This document shows, piece after piece, positions 1-13,905 of a stretch of 64,000 nt of DNA. Below the pieces are notes generated by a model, which was given only the letters and a program-made list of their open reading frames with translations, made no database searches and was not told where the DNA came from. Within the stretch, counting starts at the first letter, position 1. Every line of letters starts with the position of its first letter. Both the position numbers and the translations under genes were made by a program. Source of the stretch: Streptomyces resistomycificus (GTDB lineage: Bacteria; Actinomycetota; Actinomycetes; Streptomycetales; Streptomycetaceae); assembly GCF_001514265.1 (NCBI RefSeq), contig NZ_KQ948990.1, positions 196,320-260,319 of the forward strand. Direction: 5' to 3'.

Positions 1-163
1 GGACGGCCGGGTCGTCGACGCCGACAGCATCGCCCCGGACGTCCAGGGGACCCGGACCGCCGTCGAACTGATCGGCAAGCACCCGAGGTTGAGCGCCACG
101 GCGATCCAGACGGTGGGCAGCAAGGGTTACGACGGCTTCGCACTGGCCCGCGTCCTCGCCTGA
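1..163 (+). CDS. O-methyltransferase family protein, C-terminal end only
   Basis: Only the last 53 codons are present, read from base 2 to the TGA at 161-163. The tail contains the stretch ATAIQTVGSKGYDGFALARV, which resembles the C-terminal strand and helix of class I SAM-dependent O-methyltransferases (YrrM/methyltransf_3 type), where the last beta-hairpin closes the Rossmann fold. That family uses S-adenosylmethionine to methylate small hydroxylated substrates in the cytosol. The catalytic and SAM-binding part lies outside the window, so the substrate cannot be inferred. The following 60 bases are C-rich with short direct repeats and lead to a convergent gene. Confidence 0.55.
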   Translation, partial: DGRVVDADSIAPDVQGTRTAVELIGKHPRLSATAIQTVGSKGYDGFALARVLA

Positions 164-225
164 CCCCCGCCCCTCACCCCCGCTTTCCTCCGCCCCTCAC
201 CCCCCGCTTTCTCACACCCCGCTTC

Positions 226-618
226 TCACACCTCGTGGTAGAAGCCGACGTTGACGCTGCGCGGGGCGGTGCGGTCCTGGACGACGACCTCGCCGCTGCC
301 GCCCCTGGGCAGCGGCACCGACCCGCCGTAGGCAAGCGGCTGCACGTACTCGCCGACGGTGAGGCGGACCTCGGAGGACGGGTCGGGCTGGGAGCCCTGC
401 AGCCAGGTCAGGTGCCAGGTGCCGTCGGGCCCGCAGAGGAACTCCAGGTGGACGCGGGAGACGAACAGCCAGTCCTCGGGCGTCGCCAGACGGCACACCG
501 TCTTGTCCCGGCCCACCCGCAGCACGGCCCCCGGCTCGCTGGGTGAGTCGGCCATGAGCATGCCGGCCGTGGCACCCTCCTCCGCCGCGGAGACGGCGGC
601 CATGGTGAGTTCGAGCAC
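226..618 (-). CDS. FHA domain-like protein
   Basis: A 130-residue protein. The GTG start at 618 is chosen because AGGAGG lies six bases upstream; a longer reading frame to 657 has no ribosome site. The core shows a forkhead-associated fold signature: VGRDKT near residue 40, then SRVHLEF about 20 residues later, matching the conserved GR and SxxH of FHA domains, followed by beta-rich sequence. FHA domains bind phosphothreonine peptides and in actinobacteria usually serve Ser/Thr kinase signalling. No other domain, membrane segment or signal peptide is visible, so it would act as a free adaptor. The loop between GR and SR is longer than usual, so phosphopeptide binding is inferred. Confidence 0.6.
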   Translation of the reverse strand: MLELTMAAVSAAEEGATAGMLMADSPSEPGAVLRVGRDKTVCRLATPEDWLFVSRVHLEFLCGPDGTWHLTWLQGSQPDPSSEVRLTVGEYVQPLAYGGSVPLPRGGSGEVVVQDRTAPRSVNVGFYHEV

Positions 619-698
619 GTGCGTTCCTCCTGAAGTGTCCTTACACAGCCGCCGCATGATAAATCGCCCGGCCCCGGCCCGTCCGGCACAATGGACTC

Positions 699-1124
699 AT
701 GACCGAGCGAAAGCCGCCCGGAGTTCCGTTCGAGTCCTGGGTGGACCAGCAGATCCGCGATGCCGAGCGTCGCGGCGATTTCGCCCAACTGGCGGGCGCG
801 GGCAAGCCGTTGCCGGACACCGACACGCCGTACGACGAACTGTGGTGGATCAGACAGAAGATGGCCCGCGAGGGCCTCGCCGTCCTGCCGCCGACGCTCG
901 CGCTGCGCAAGGAGGCCGAGGACGCGCTCACGGCGGCCTATGCGGCACCCTCGGAGCGGATCGTCCGCAAGCTCCTCACCGACGTCAACGTCAAGATCCG
1001 CGACATGATGCTCAGGCCGCCGCCCGGCCCCCCGCTGGGAATGAAGCCGTACGACGTCGAGGACGTCGTACGGCAGTGGCGGGAGCGCCGGGCGGCGGCC
1101 GAGGCGGACGCGTCAGATGTGTAG
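699..1124 (+). CDS. DUF1992 (DnaJ-homologue subfamily C28-like) protein
   Basis: A 141-residue protein with the typical DUF1992 layout: an N-terminal helix with ESWVDQQIRDAERRGDF, the motif GAGKPLP, then YDELWWIRQKMAREGLAVLPPTLALRKE, and a helical C-terminus ending in QWRERRAA. The family is widespread in bacteria and is annotated by homology to DNAJC28, but it carries no J-domain HPD motif, and its function is not established. The length matches actinobacterial members. A four-codon mini reading frame (ATG at 691) overlaps the start. Its last bases overlap the convergent gene that ends at 1113 by 12 bases. Confidence 0.8.
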   Translation: MTERKPPGVPFESWVDQQIRDAERRGDFAQLAGAGKPLPDTDTPYDELWWIRQKMAREGLAVLPPTLALRKEAEDALTAAYAAPSERIVRKLLTDVNVKIRDMMLRPPPGPPLGMKPYDVEDVVRQWRERRAAAEADASDV

Positions 1125-1868
1125 CAGCCGTTCCGCCAGCTCACGGTAGTCCCGCAGGGCCAGCCGGAGCTGCTCGGTGTCGGTGGCCGACGCGGTCCTG
1201 CCCGCGCCTCCGTCCGAGGCCTCCCACGAGTTGCGGAGGGTACGGCGCCGCTGTGTCACCGCGTCGGTGAAGCGGGCCGCGGCCTCCTCCAGCACGTGGT
1301 CGGCCTCCTCCACGGCGTGCTTGGGCTCGTCCACGAACCCGGCGACCGCGTGCTGCAGCCGCTGCGCGAGCTTGTCGGACTCGTCGCTCGGCAGCAGACG
1401 GGAGCCGTGGCCGCCCGCTCCGTTCGTGCCGTGGCTACCCGCACCGTTCGTGCCGTGCCGTTCGGCTCCGCCGGCGCCGGGGCTCGTCGTCACGTTGGTG
1501 CCGCGGCCTTCCGTGCCCACTGTGCCGTGGCTCTGGTCGGAGCCGGTGACCAGCGGGGCCGCGTCGCCGGTGGTGCCGGAGGGCCCGTGGCTGCCCGGCG
1601 TACCCGCGGGGTCGGGGACCCCGTCGCGGCCGGTGGTGGTCTCGCCGCCGAGGCCGCCCCGTCCACGGGACGCCGCCCCCGCGCCCGGCTCGGTGTCACG
1701 GCCGTGCCCGGTGTCGATGTCCGCACCGGTCGTCGGCACGTTGCCCGGCACCTTCTCGCCGGTCACGGGGTCACGGCCGGGAGCGGCCGCCGGAACGGTC
1801 GCGCGGCCCCTCGTCTTTCCGTCGCGCGGGGCGCCCTCGGTGCCCGAGCCGGTCGTCGCATCCGTCAT
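1113..1868 (-). CDS. Low-complexity protein with C-terminal helical domain
   Basis: A 251-residue protein. ATG 1868 is preceded by AGGGGAG nine bases away; the frame is open further upstream but overlaps the previous gene. Residues 1-150 are Gly/Thr/Pro-rich and disordered (many GTNGAGSHG-type repeats). The last 100 residues are helical and contain FVDEPKHAVEEADHVLEEAAARF, closely matching FVDSPREAVAEADRLLAELAAARGF in the gene just upstream (1874-2560). Stop and start of the two genes are five bases apart, so they form an operon. No function is known; the shared helical motif suggests that the two proteins arose by duplication or interact. Confidence 0.65.
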   Translation of the reverse strand: MTDATTGSGTEGAPRDGKTRGRATVPAAAPGRDPVTGEKVPGNVPTTGADIDTGHGRDTEPGAGAASRGRGGLGGETTTGRDGVPDPAGTPGSHGPSGTTGDAAPLVTGSDQSHGTVGTEGRGTNVTTSPGAGGAERHGTNGAGSHGTNGAGGHGSRLLPSDESDKLAQRLQHAVAGFVDEPKHAVEEADHVLEEAAARFTDAVTQRRRTLRNSWEASDGGAGRTASATDTEQLRLALRDYRELAERLLHI

Positions 1869-1873
1869 GTCGC

Positions 1874-2560
1874 TCAACTCCCCTTCGCGTGACGCCTGGT
1901 GAATCCCCACGGCTGGTGGGCGCGGCCGTCGGCGCGGCCGTGCGCCCGATCGCCGTCGGACCTTTCGACGGACTTCCGGGACTCGTCCCGGTGCCGGGCC
2001 GGGCCTACCAGGTCCTCGAAGAGGGCCCGTGCCTCGACCATGGCCTCGCGCATCTCCTCGGTGCCCGTCCGGCCGTCGCCGTTGTCCATGCCGCTCTCGC
2101 CCGTGCGGGCGACGCTGTGCACACGCCGGTAGCCGTGCACATGGTGTGCGTGGTGCACGGAGAGGGCGTCGACCTGCTCCTCGTACCGCCCGCCGTCCGG
2201 GAAGCCCCGGGCGGCGGCCAGCTCGGCGAGCAGCCGGTCCGCCTCGGCCACGGCCTCCCGCGGCGAGTCGACGAACCGCTCCTGCGCGGCCGTCCAGCGG
2301 GCCTCGTACTGTTCGCGCTGCGCGGGCTCCAGCGAGCGCTCACGCAGCGATCCGTGCCGCTCCACGCGCTCGGTGAGCTCGTGCTCGGCAGCCTTGGTGT
2401 CTCCGTCGTGCCTGGCGACGGCCCGGTCGTACTCGGGCCCGAAGCGCCGCTTCAGGTTCTGACCACCGGGCCCACGCCGGGCCCGCAGGGTCAGGACGGC
2501 CGCGATGAGGACGACGGCCGCCAGGATCACGATCAGAGCGATGATCACGCCTGTGGACAT
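1874..2560 (-). CDS. Membrane-anchored helical protein
   Basis: A 228-residue protein starting at ATG 2560. Residues 5-27 form one strong transmembrane segment (VIIALIVILAAVVLIAAVLT) followed by Arg-rich sequence, so the bulk should be cytoplasmic. The middle is charged and helical (RRFGPEYDRAVARHGD, then ERFVDSPREAVAEADRLLAEL) and shares its core motif with the downstream partner that ends at 1113. The C-terminus is His/Arg/Asp-rich and probably disordered. It is the first gene of a two-gene operon. This arrangement (single N-terminal anchor plus coil) is common in Streptomyces hypotheticals and gives no enzymatic clue. Confidence 0.65.
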   Translation of the reverse strand: MSTGVIIALIVILAAVVLIAAVLTLRARRGPGGQNLKRRFGPEYDRAVARHDGDTKAAEHELTERVERHGSLRERSLEPAQREQYEARWTAAQERFVDSPREAVAEADRLLAELAAARGFPDGGRYEEQVDALSVHHAHHVHGYRRVHSVARTGESGMDNGDGRTGTEEMREAMVEARALFEDLVGPARHRDESRKSVERSDGDRAHGRADGRAHQPWGFTRRHAKGS

Positions 2561-2584
2561 GAGTGCCTTCCGGGTTCTCGACCC

Positions 2585-2609
2585 AACCGGCTCTCCGTAC
2601 GAGCCGGTT
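2585..2609. promoter_or_regulatory. Inverted repeat in divergent intergenic region
   Basis: A perfect 9-base stem (AACCGGCTC / GAGCCGGTT) with a 7-base loop lies 25 bases upstream of the minus-strand gene starting at 2560, inside the 183-base gap before the plus-strand gene at 2744. It may be an operator or a 5'-leader hairpin. No regulator gene adjoins it. Confidence 0.3.
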
Positions 2610-2743
2610 TCAACAACCGGGTAGCCCGGTCGGCGCCGTCCAAACGGCCCGCGCATCAGTGGCGACGGCGTGTCGATCCGGTGTGGGCCCGATCGACGCA
2701 AGGGTGAAGGCACCTGACGGGTGCCCCTGAGGAGGAGGTCGCC

Positions 2744-3358
2744 ATGAGTGACGTCATCGCCCAGCTGTCCATGTCGCTCGACGGATACGTCGCCGGACCC
2801 GGGTCGGGGCGCGAGCACCCCCTGGGGATCGGTGGGGAACGGCTGCACCGGTGGGTGTTCGGGCTGCGCTCGTGGCGCGCGGGCCAGGGACTGGAGGGCG
2901 GCCGGGGCGGCCCGGAGGACGAGTTGCTCGCCGACTGGATCGCCCGTCCCGGGGCGGTCGTGATGGGGCACGGCATGTACGTCACCGGAGAGCTCCCCTG
3001 GGGCGACGACCCGCCCTTCCACATGCCGGTCCACGTGGTGACCCACCACCCGCGCGAGCCCCTGGTGAAGCAGGGCGGCACCACCTTCCACTTCGTCACC
3101 CAGGGCCCCGGACACGCGCTCGCCCTCGCCCGGGAGGCGGCCGGGGACAAGGACGTCTCGCTGGCCGGAGGCGCGGACCTGGTACAGCAGTTCATCCGCG
3201 CCGGGTGGCTCGACGAACTGTGGCTGCACGTGGTGCCCGTGTTCGTCGGCGGCGGCCGGCGGCTCTTCGACGGCCTCGGCGACCAGCCCGTCGAGTGGCG
3301 CCCGACCCAGGTGCTGGACGGTCCGGAGGCGACCCATATTCGCTTGCGGGCGGTGTAG
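2744..3358 (+). CDS. Dihydrofolate reductase family (RibD C-terminal-like) protein
   Basis: A 204-residue protein preceded by GAGGAGG at a normal distance from ATG 2744. It begins with the family hallmark MSLDGYVAGPG, continues with VVMGHGMYVTGE (cofactor-binding glycine region), and has the nucleotide-binding LAGGADLVQQFIRAGWLDELWLHVVPV block with VFVGGGRRLF near residue 165. These are signatures of the RibD C-terminal/DHFR-like reductases that use NADPH. Streptomyces carries many such paralogues whose substrates are unknown; a role in folate or riboflavin synthesis should not be assumed. It lies just upstream of a GNAT gene in the same direction (23 bases apart), which may be co-transcribed. 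Confidence 0.8.
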   Translation: MSDVIAQLSMSLDGYVAGPGSGREHPLGIGGERLHRWVFGLRSWRAGQGLEGGRGGPEDELLADWIARPGAVVMGHGMYVTGELPWGDDPPFHMPVHVVTHHPREPLVKQGGTTFHFVTQGPGHALALAREAAGDKDVSLAGGADLVQQFIRAGWLDELWLHVVPVFVGGGRRLFDGLGDQPVEWRPTQVLDGPEATHIRLRAV

Positions 3359-3381
3359 GCGGCCTGCCGAAAATGGGCGCC

Positions 3382-7404
<4,023 letters not shown>

Positions 7405-7413
<9 letters not shown>

Positions 7414-7452
7414 GGCGCCGGAGCCGTAGGGCGCCCGAGCCGTAGGGACGCC
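7405..7452. repeat. Three 16-base tandem repeats across the stop codon
   Basis: The unit GAGCCGTAGGGCGCCG occurs at 7405-7420, 7421-7436 (one change) and 7437-7452 (two changes). The first copy contains the TAG stop of the preceding gene, so duplication has copied the end of the coding sequence into the trailer. Confidence 0.8.
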
Positions 7453-7505
7453 GGGCCGGACCGGACGCCCTCACCGGGCGCTCAGGCCGGTGTCGCGTCG
7501 GGGTG

Positions 7506-8165
7506 TCACCCCACGTACAGCCCGATCGTCCCGTCCTCCAGGGCCTCCACCCGTACCTCCGTCAGGTCGGGCACCACCACGTCCGGCCCGTGCGAGCCGG
7601 CCCGCGGCCCCACCCCGACGACCCGCATGCCGGCCGCGCGCCCGGCCTGGATCCCGGCGCCGGAGTCCTCGAAGACGACGCAGTCGGCCGGGGCGACGCC
7701 CAGTTCGGCGGCGGCCTTCAGGAACCCCTCCGGGTCGGGCTTGCTCGCGCCGACGGACTCGGCGGTGATCCTCAGGTCGGGCAGGGCGAGCCCCGCGGCG
7801 GCCATGCGCGCGGTGGACAGCGCGACGTCGGCGGAGGTCACCAGGGCGTGCGGCAGCCCGTGCAGGGAGGCGAGGAACCCGGCGGCACCCGGTATCGCGA
7901 CCACGCCGTCCATGTCGGCGGTCTCCTCGGCGAGCATGCGCGCGTTGTCCGCGTGGTTGTGCTCCATGGGCCGGCCGGGCAGCAGCAGTGCCATCGAGGC
8001 GTACCCCTGGCGGCCGTGGACGACCTTCATGACCTGGTCGCCGTCCAGCCCGTGCAGGTCGGCCCAGCGCCGCCAGCAGCGCTCGACGACGGCGTCGGAA
8101 TTGACCAGCGTGCCGTCCATGTCGAGCAGCAGGGCACGGGCGGTGAGCACGGCGGTGGCCGTCAT
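7506..8165 (-). CDS. HAD-superfamily sugar phosphatase-like hydrolase
   Basis: A 219-residue hydrolase from ATG 8165, with GGAG five bases upstream; a longer reading frame runs into the leader. HAD motifs are complete: LLLDMDGTLVNSD (motif I, nucleophile Asp), ALVTSADVA (motif II), SVGASKPDPEGF (motif III Lys) and CVVFEDSGAGIQAGRAAGM (motif IV acidic pair). The helical cap between motif I and II (WRRWADLHGLDGDQVMKVVHGRQG) matches the beta-phosphoglucomutase/DOG phosphatase group (GPH/DhlB-type, COG0637). It likely dephosphorylates a sugar phosphate. It lies downstream of the TMEM165 gene, separated by a hairpin at 8227-8256. Confidence 0.85.
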   Translation of the reverse strand: MTATAVLTARALLLDMDGTLVNSDAVVERCWRRWADLHGLDGDQVMKVVHGRQGYASMALLLPGRPMEHNHADNARMLAEETADMDGVVAIPGAAGFLASLHGLPHALVTSADVALSTARMAAAGLALPDLRITAESVGASKPDPEGFLKAAAELGVAPADCVVFEDSGAGIQAGRAAGMRVVGVGPRAGSHGPDVVVPDLTEVRVEALEDGTIGLYVG

Positions 8166-8226
8166 CGGCAGCTCCAAGACGCGGGGCGAGGGGCCTGCGG
8201 GTGAGCCCCGGAGTGAACAAGGCGGC

Positions 8227-8256
8227 CCCGCCCGCCGGTCAGGGAAAACGGGCGGG
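8227..8256 (-). terminator. Hairpin between TMEM165 and HAD genes
   Basis: An 8-base stem (CCCGCCCG / CGGGCGGG) with a 14-base loop, 80 bases past the TMEM165 stop and 60 bases before the HAD start. It could terminate the riboswitch-controlled transcript. There is no T-tract, as is usual in Streptomyces. Confidence 0.4.
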
Positions 8257-8339
8257 AGCCACTTTGTTTCTCCACGGTACAAAACAACCCGGCTTCCCGC
8301 CACCGTCTCCCGGAACAGTTCACCCGGCGTTCAGCCGGC

Positions 8340-8921
8340 TCAGCCCGCCACGGCCTCCCACAGGCTCCACACCCCGAGCCCGAGCATCAGTACCGCCGCA
8401 CACTTGGTGATCAGCCGCAGCGGCACCCGCTTCATCAGGGCCTTCCCGCCCACGATGCCCAGCCCGGCCACCGCCCACAGCGCGAGCACCGCGCCGAGGC
8501 CGACGGAGAGCGGATCGTCGTAACGGGCCGCGAGGTTGGCCGTCATGATTTGCGTGAGGTCACCGAACTCCGCGACCAGGATGAGCATGAAGCCCGCTCC
8601 GGAGACCTTCCAGAAGGACTGGTTCTCCGGCTTGCGGACCTCCTCCTCGTCCTCGTCCTTCTTCATCAGCAGCACCGCCGCGCCACCGAGGAAGAGCACG
8701 CCGGTCAGCGCGTGCACGATCTGCTGCGGCAGCAGCGTCAGCACGCTGCCGGCCGCGACGGCGAGCGCGACGTGCAGCGCGAAGGCGGCGGCGACGCCCG
8801 CGAAGACGTAGGAGGCGCGGTAGCGGGTGCCGAGGACGAGCCCGGCGAGGGCGGTCTTGTCCGGCAGTTCGGCGAGGAAGACGACGCCGAAGACTAGCGC
8901 CGTGACGGTGATGCTGATCAA
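8340..8921 (-). CDS. TMEM165/GDT1 family cation (Mn2+) exporter
   Basis: A 193-residue membrane protein with six predicted spans and the two family signatures: FLAELPDKTALAGLVLGTRY near residue 15 and LVAEFGDLTQIMTANLAARY near residue 115 (ExxDK/S and ExGDxT). The family (MneA/MntX-like UPF0016) exports Mn2+ or exchanges Ca2+/Mn2+ for protons. Length and the acidic KKDEDEEEV loop between the halves are normal. The start at ATG 8921 has GAGGA nine bases upstream. The 215-base leader carries a yybP-ykoY riboswitch (9037-9136), the manganese-sensing RNA that controls this family in many bacteria, so manganese efflux is the probable role. Confidence 0.88.
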   Translation of the reverse strand: MISITVTALVFGVVFLAELPDKTALAGLVLGTRYRASYVFAGVAAAFALHVALAVAAGSVLTLLPQQIVHALTGVLFLGGAAVLLMKKDEDEEEVRKPENQSFWKVSGAGFMLILVAEFGDLTQIMTANLAARYDDPLSVGLGAVLALWAVAGLGIVGGKALMKRVPLRLITKCAAVLMLGLGVWSLWEAVAG

Positions 8922-9036
8922 GGGTCCTCAATCGGTCGGGGCTGCCCCACCGAGAGCGCTGGATCTTCGAAGACACCTCGGCACGGCAGCACACTCGGCA
9001 CCCGCACCACGACGTACGGGCGTGCACTGCTTGCCG

Positions 9037-9136
9037 AAGGTCTCGCTGGCGGGCCAGTGAAAAAGGCCTGCCTCCGGGCGCCGGCTCAGACGAGCTGAGC
9101 AGTATGTCGACGGTCCGGCGAAGAGCTACTCCCCTT
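9037..9136 (-). promoter_or_regulatory. yybP-ykoY (manganese) riboswitch
   Basis: On the minus strand the leader holds the conserved 5' block AGGGGAGTAGC (complement of 9125-9135), two arm helices, and the 3' block GCGAGACCTT (complement of 9037-9046) that closes the junction. The middle (GTCGACATACTG, then GAGCCGGCGCCCGGAGGCAGG) fits the internal-loop arms. This order of blocks is that of the yybP-ykoY class, which binds Mn2+ and switches on exporters. It sits 116 bases before the TMEM165/GDT1 start; a further hairpin around 8934-8955 just before the ribosome site could be the expression platform. Confidence 0.85.
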
Positions 9137-9295
9137 CTGCGCCGTCCATCGTACGGGAAAGCCGTGACGCCTGAACCCTTGTTCTGTCATGGACGCGTCA
9201 CTAGCTTCTTACCCAACGCTCATCCCCCCGCAACACGGCGTCGCGAGCATTCCCCTCGCTCGCACCCAACGCCTCCACACCCCACGGGAGTTCGC

Positions 9296-9940
9296 ATGTC
9301 CAGGTTCTACGCGCGTCGACGGGTCAGCATACTCACGGCGCTCACCGGCCTCATAGCCTCCGTCGCGCTTTTCAACAGCCCGACCGCCTCCGCCGCCCTC
9401 CCCACGCCGGTCAGCGCCGCCACCGCCCGCACCTACCTCGCCTCGCTCACCGTGGCGACCGAGGACCGCACCGGGTACAACCGGGACCTGTTCAACCACT
9501 GGATCACCATCAGCGGCACCTGCAACACCCGCGAGACCGTCCTCAAGCGCGACGGCTCCAACGTCGTCACGAGCTCCGCCTGTGCCGCCACCAGCGGCAC
9601 CTGGTACTCCCCGTACGACGGCGCCACCTGGACCGCGGCCTCCGACCTGGACATCGACCACCTGGTGCCGCTGGCCGAGGCCTGGGACTCCGGGGCCGAC
9701 GGCTGGACCAGCACCCAGCGCCAGAACTTCGCCAACGACCTCACCCGCCCGCAGCTCATCGCCGTCACGGACAACGTGAACCAGGCGAAGAGCGACCAGG
9801 ACCCGGCCGAGTGGATGCCGTCGGTCACGTCCTACCGCTGCACCTACGTCCGCGCCTGGGTCCAGGTGAAGTACTACTACGGCCTCTCGGTCGACTCGGC
9901 CGAGAAGAGCGCGCTCACGAGCTACCTCTCGGGCTGCTGA
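9296..9940 (+). CDS. Secreted HNH-type nuclease (GmrSD/DUF1524-like)
   Basis: A 214-residue protein from ATG 9296 behind GGGAG. Residues 1-34 are a Sec signal peptide (RRR, then a hydrophobic core, then ASA|AL). The mature part has the nuclease core DLDIDHLVPLAEAWDSGA (metal-binding DH and the catalytic His) and LTRPQLIAVTDNVNQAKSDQDPAEWMP, which is the Asn/Lys-containing second half of the beta-beta-alpha metal fold. Four cysteines probably form disulfides. Streptomyces secretes nucleases of this family for nutrient scavenging. It stands alone with a 150-base upstream gap. Confidence 0.85.
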   Translation: MSRFYARRRVSILTALTGLIASVALFNSPTASAALPTPVSAATARTYLASLTVATEDRTGYNRDLFNHWITISGTCNTRETVLKRDGSNVVTSSACAATSGTWYSPYDGATWTAASDLDIDHLVPLAEAWDSGADGWTSTQRQNFANDLTRPQLIAVTDNVNQAKSDQDPAEWMPSVTSYRCTYVRAWVQVKYYYGLSVDSAEKSALTSYLSGC

Positions 9941-10063
9941 ACCGGGGCCCCGGACGCGGGGTCGCGGACGGATCCACAACTCGCGGCAAACCGTGATCCG
10001 CCGAATGCTCCCGTTCCCCTCCGTCGTTCCGTACCGTACGGGACGACGGAGGAGGGCGATCAC

Positions 10064-11701
<1,638 letters not shown>

Positions 11702-11870
11702 TAGACCCCTTACGGCCGTTTGTTGTGCCCGTGGCCCGTGATGCCCGTGATGCATCCCACAGTCCGCGCACCCTGCTCTCGGCACCCCCGGCTCCCGACG
11801 GCATGATGAGGCGGACCGTCCGCTTCCAGCGGCCGCCGCCACGCGCCCCACACGCCCGGGAGTCCCCGTC

Positions 11871-13820
11871 TTGCCCGCACCGCCCGAGGACCACGTGCCC
11901 CTCTCCGTCGCCCTGGTCGGCGCCGGGCCGCGCGGCACCAGCGTCCTGGAACGACTCTGCGCCTCCGCCCCGGAACTCCTGGCGCCCGGCGCCCTGCTGA
12001 CGGTCCACGTCGTCGACCCCGCGCCGCCCGGCCCCGGCCGCGTCTGGCGTACGGCGCAGTCGTCCGAGCTGTTGATGAACACCGTGGCCTCGCAGGTCAC
12101 CCTGTTCACCGACGACAGCGTGGACTGCTCGGGCCCGGTCCGGCCCGGTCCGAGCCTGCACGAGTGGGCGGGCGGCACGATCGGCCCGGACGAGTACCCG
12201 ACCCGGGCCCGGTACGGCCAGTACCTGGAGTGGGTGTTCGCCCGGACCGTGCGCGAGGCGCCGCCGGGGGTGCGGGTGGAGACGCACGCGGCACGGGCCG
12301 TACGGCTGGACGACGCCCCCGACGGCCGCCAGTCGCTCACCCTCGACGACGGCCGGGTCCTGTCCGGCCTGTCCGCCGTCGTCCTGGCGCAGGGCCATCT
12401 GCCGGTGGTCGCGGACCCGGTCGTACGCGATCTCACGGCCTACGCCGAACAGCACGGCCTGCGGCACGTACCGCCCGCCAACCCGGCCGACGTCGACCTG
12501 TCCGTCGTACCCCCCGGCGAGCCGGTGCTGTTGCGCGGCCTGGGCCTCAACTTCTTCGATCACGTCGCCCTGTTGACGACCGGGCGGGGCGGACGCTTCG
12601 CCCGGGAGGAGGGCGGAGGGCTGGTCTACACACCCTCCGGCCGCGAGCCCCGGCTGTACGCCGGCTCCCGGCGCGGCATCCCCTACCAGGCCCGCGGCGA
12701 CAACGCGAAGGGCCCCTCCGGCCGTCATCTCCCGCTCGTCCTCACCGACGACGTGATCGCCCGCTTCCGCAAGCGCGCCGACTCCGGCGAGGCACCGGAC
12801 TTCCTCGCGGAGATATGGCCGCTGGTGGCGAAGGAGGTGGAGACGGTCTACTACGAGGCGCTGGTCGCCGACAGCGAGTTCGGCGTCGCGGCGGGGACCG
12901 CCGCGTTCGGGGCCGGGCGGTTCGGGCCCGCCGCGTTCAGGGACCGTTTCCTCCCCACCCCGCACGGCAGCGCCGAGGAGGCAGCCGTACTGGAGGAGTT
13001 CGGGGTGTCCCGGTCCGACCACTGGTCCTGGGACCGGATGTCCCGCCCGTACACGGGACACGTCTTCACCGGCCCGGACGCCTGGCGCGACTGGCTGCTC
13101 GGCCACCTCCGCGAGGACGCCGCCCAGGCCGCCCTCGGCAATGTCTCGGGCCCGCTGAAGGCCGCTCAGGACGTGCTGCGCGACCTGCGCAACGAGCTGC
13201 GGCTGATCGTCGACCACGGTGGCCTCTCGGGCACCTCCCGCCGGGACCACCTGGACCGCTGGTACACCCCGCTCAACGCCTTCCTGTCCATCGGACCGCC
13301 CCGGCGCCGCACAGAGGAACTGGCGGCGCTCGTGGAGGCGGGTGTGGTGGAGGTGCTGGGGCCGCGCCTGGAGGTGCGTGCGGAGGACGGGGTGTGGCTG
13401 GCGCACTCCCCCGACGTGCCCGGCTCGGCCGTGCGCGTGACCACGCTCGTCGAGGCGCGGCTGCCGGAACCTGATCTGCGGCGCACGGCCGACGACCTGC
13501 TCGCCCGGCTGCTGAAGACCGGACAGTGCCGGCCCCACACGGTGGACGGTTACGAAACCGGGGGGCTGGACGTCACAGAGCGGCCGTATCGTCTGATAGA
13601 CCGTCAAGGTCGGTCACACGTAAGGCGGTTGGCCTTCGGGGTACCGACGGAGGGCGTGCACTGGGTGACCGCGGCGGGGGCCCGGCCGGGTGTGGATTCG
13701 GTCACGCTTTCGGACGCGGATGCTGTGGCGAGAGCGGCTCTACGTGCGGCTGGGGACGAAATCGAGGGCCAAGCAGAGGTAAACCAGTGGCCAAATGTTG
13801 AACTTGCAACCATCGATTAG
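11871..13820 (+). CDS. Large FAD/NAD(P)-binding oxidoreductase
   Basis: A 649-residue protein. It starts with a Rossmann dinucleotide motif (VALVGAGPRGTSVLERL) and has the FAD_NAD_binding_9-type features SELLMNTVASQVTLFTDDSV and an ARYGQYLEWVF helix, then LRGLGLNFFDHVALLTTGRGG. This family of long flavoproteins is common in actinobacteria, often near phosphonate or secondary-metabolite genes, and its substrates are not established. TTG 11871 (GGGAG eight bases upstream) is the chosen start; GTG 11895 is the alternative and would begin right at the Rossmann strand. The gene is unlinked to its neighbours. Confidence 0.75.
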   Translation: MPAPPEDHVPLSVALVGAGPRGTSVLERLCASAPELLAPGALLTVHVVDPAPPGPGRVWRTAQSSELLMNTVASQVTLFTDDSVDCSGPVRPGPSLHEWAGGTIGPDEYPTRARYGQYLEWVFARTVREAPPGVRVETHAARAVRLDDAPDGRQSLTLDDGRVLSGLSAVVLAQGHLPVVADPVVRDLTAYAEQHGLRHVPPANPADVDLSVVPPGEPVLLRGLGLNFFDHVALLTTGRGGRFAREEGGGLVYTPSGREPRLYAGSRRGIPYQARGDNAKGPSGRHLPLVLTDDVIARFRKRADSGEAPDFLAEIWPLVAKEVETVYYEALVADSEFGVAAGTAAFGAGRFGPAAFRDRFLPTPHGSAEEAAVLEEFGVSRSDHWSWDRMSRPYTGHVFTGPDAWRDWLLGHLREDAAQAALGNVSGPLKAAQDVLRDLRNELRLIVDHGGLSGTSRRDHLDRWYTPLNAFLSIGPPRRRTEELAALVEAGVVEVLGPRLEVRAEDGVWLAHSPDVPGSAVRVTTLVEARLPEPDLRRTADDLLARLLKTGQCRPHTVDGYETGGLDVTERPYRLIDRQGRSHVRRLAFGVPTEGVHWVTAAGARPGVDSVTLSDADAVARAALRAAGDEIEGQAEVNQWPNVELATID

Positions 13821-13905
13821 GTCCACCTAGCGTGGGTGACCCACTCGGTTCCGTCCCCGACCGGTCCGCCCCACGGGCCGGCCCGACCGAAGGAGCACCC
13901 CCCAC

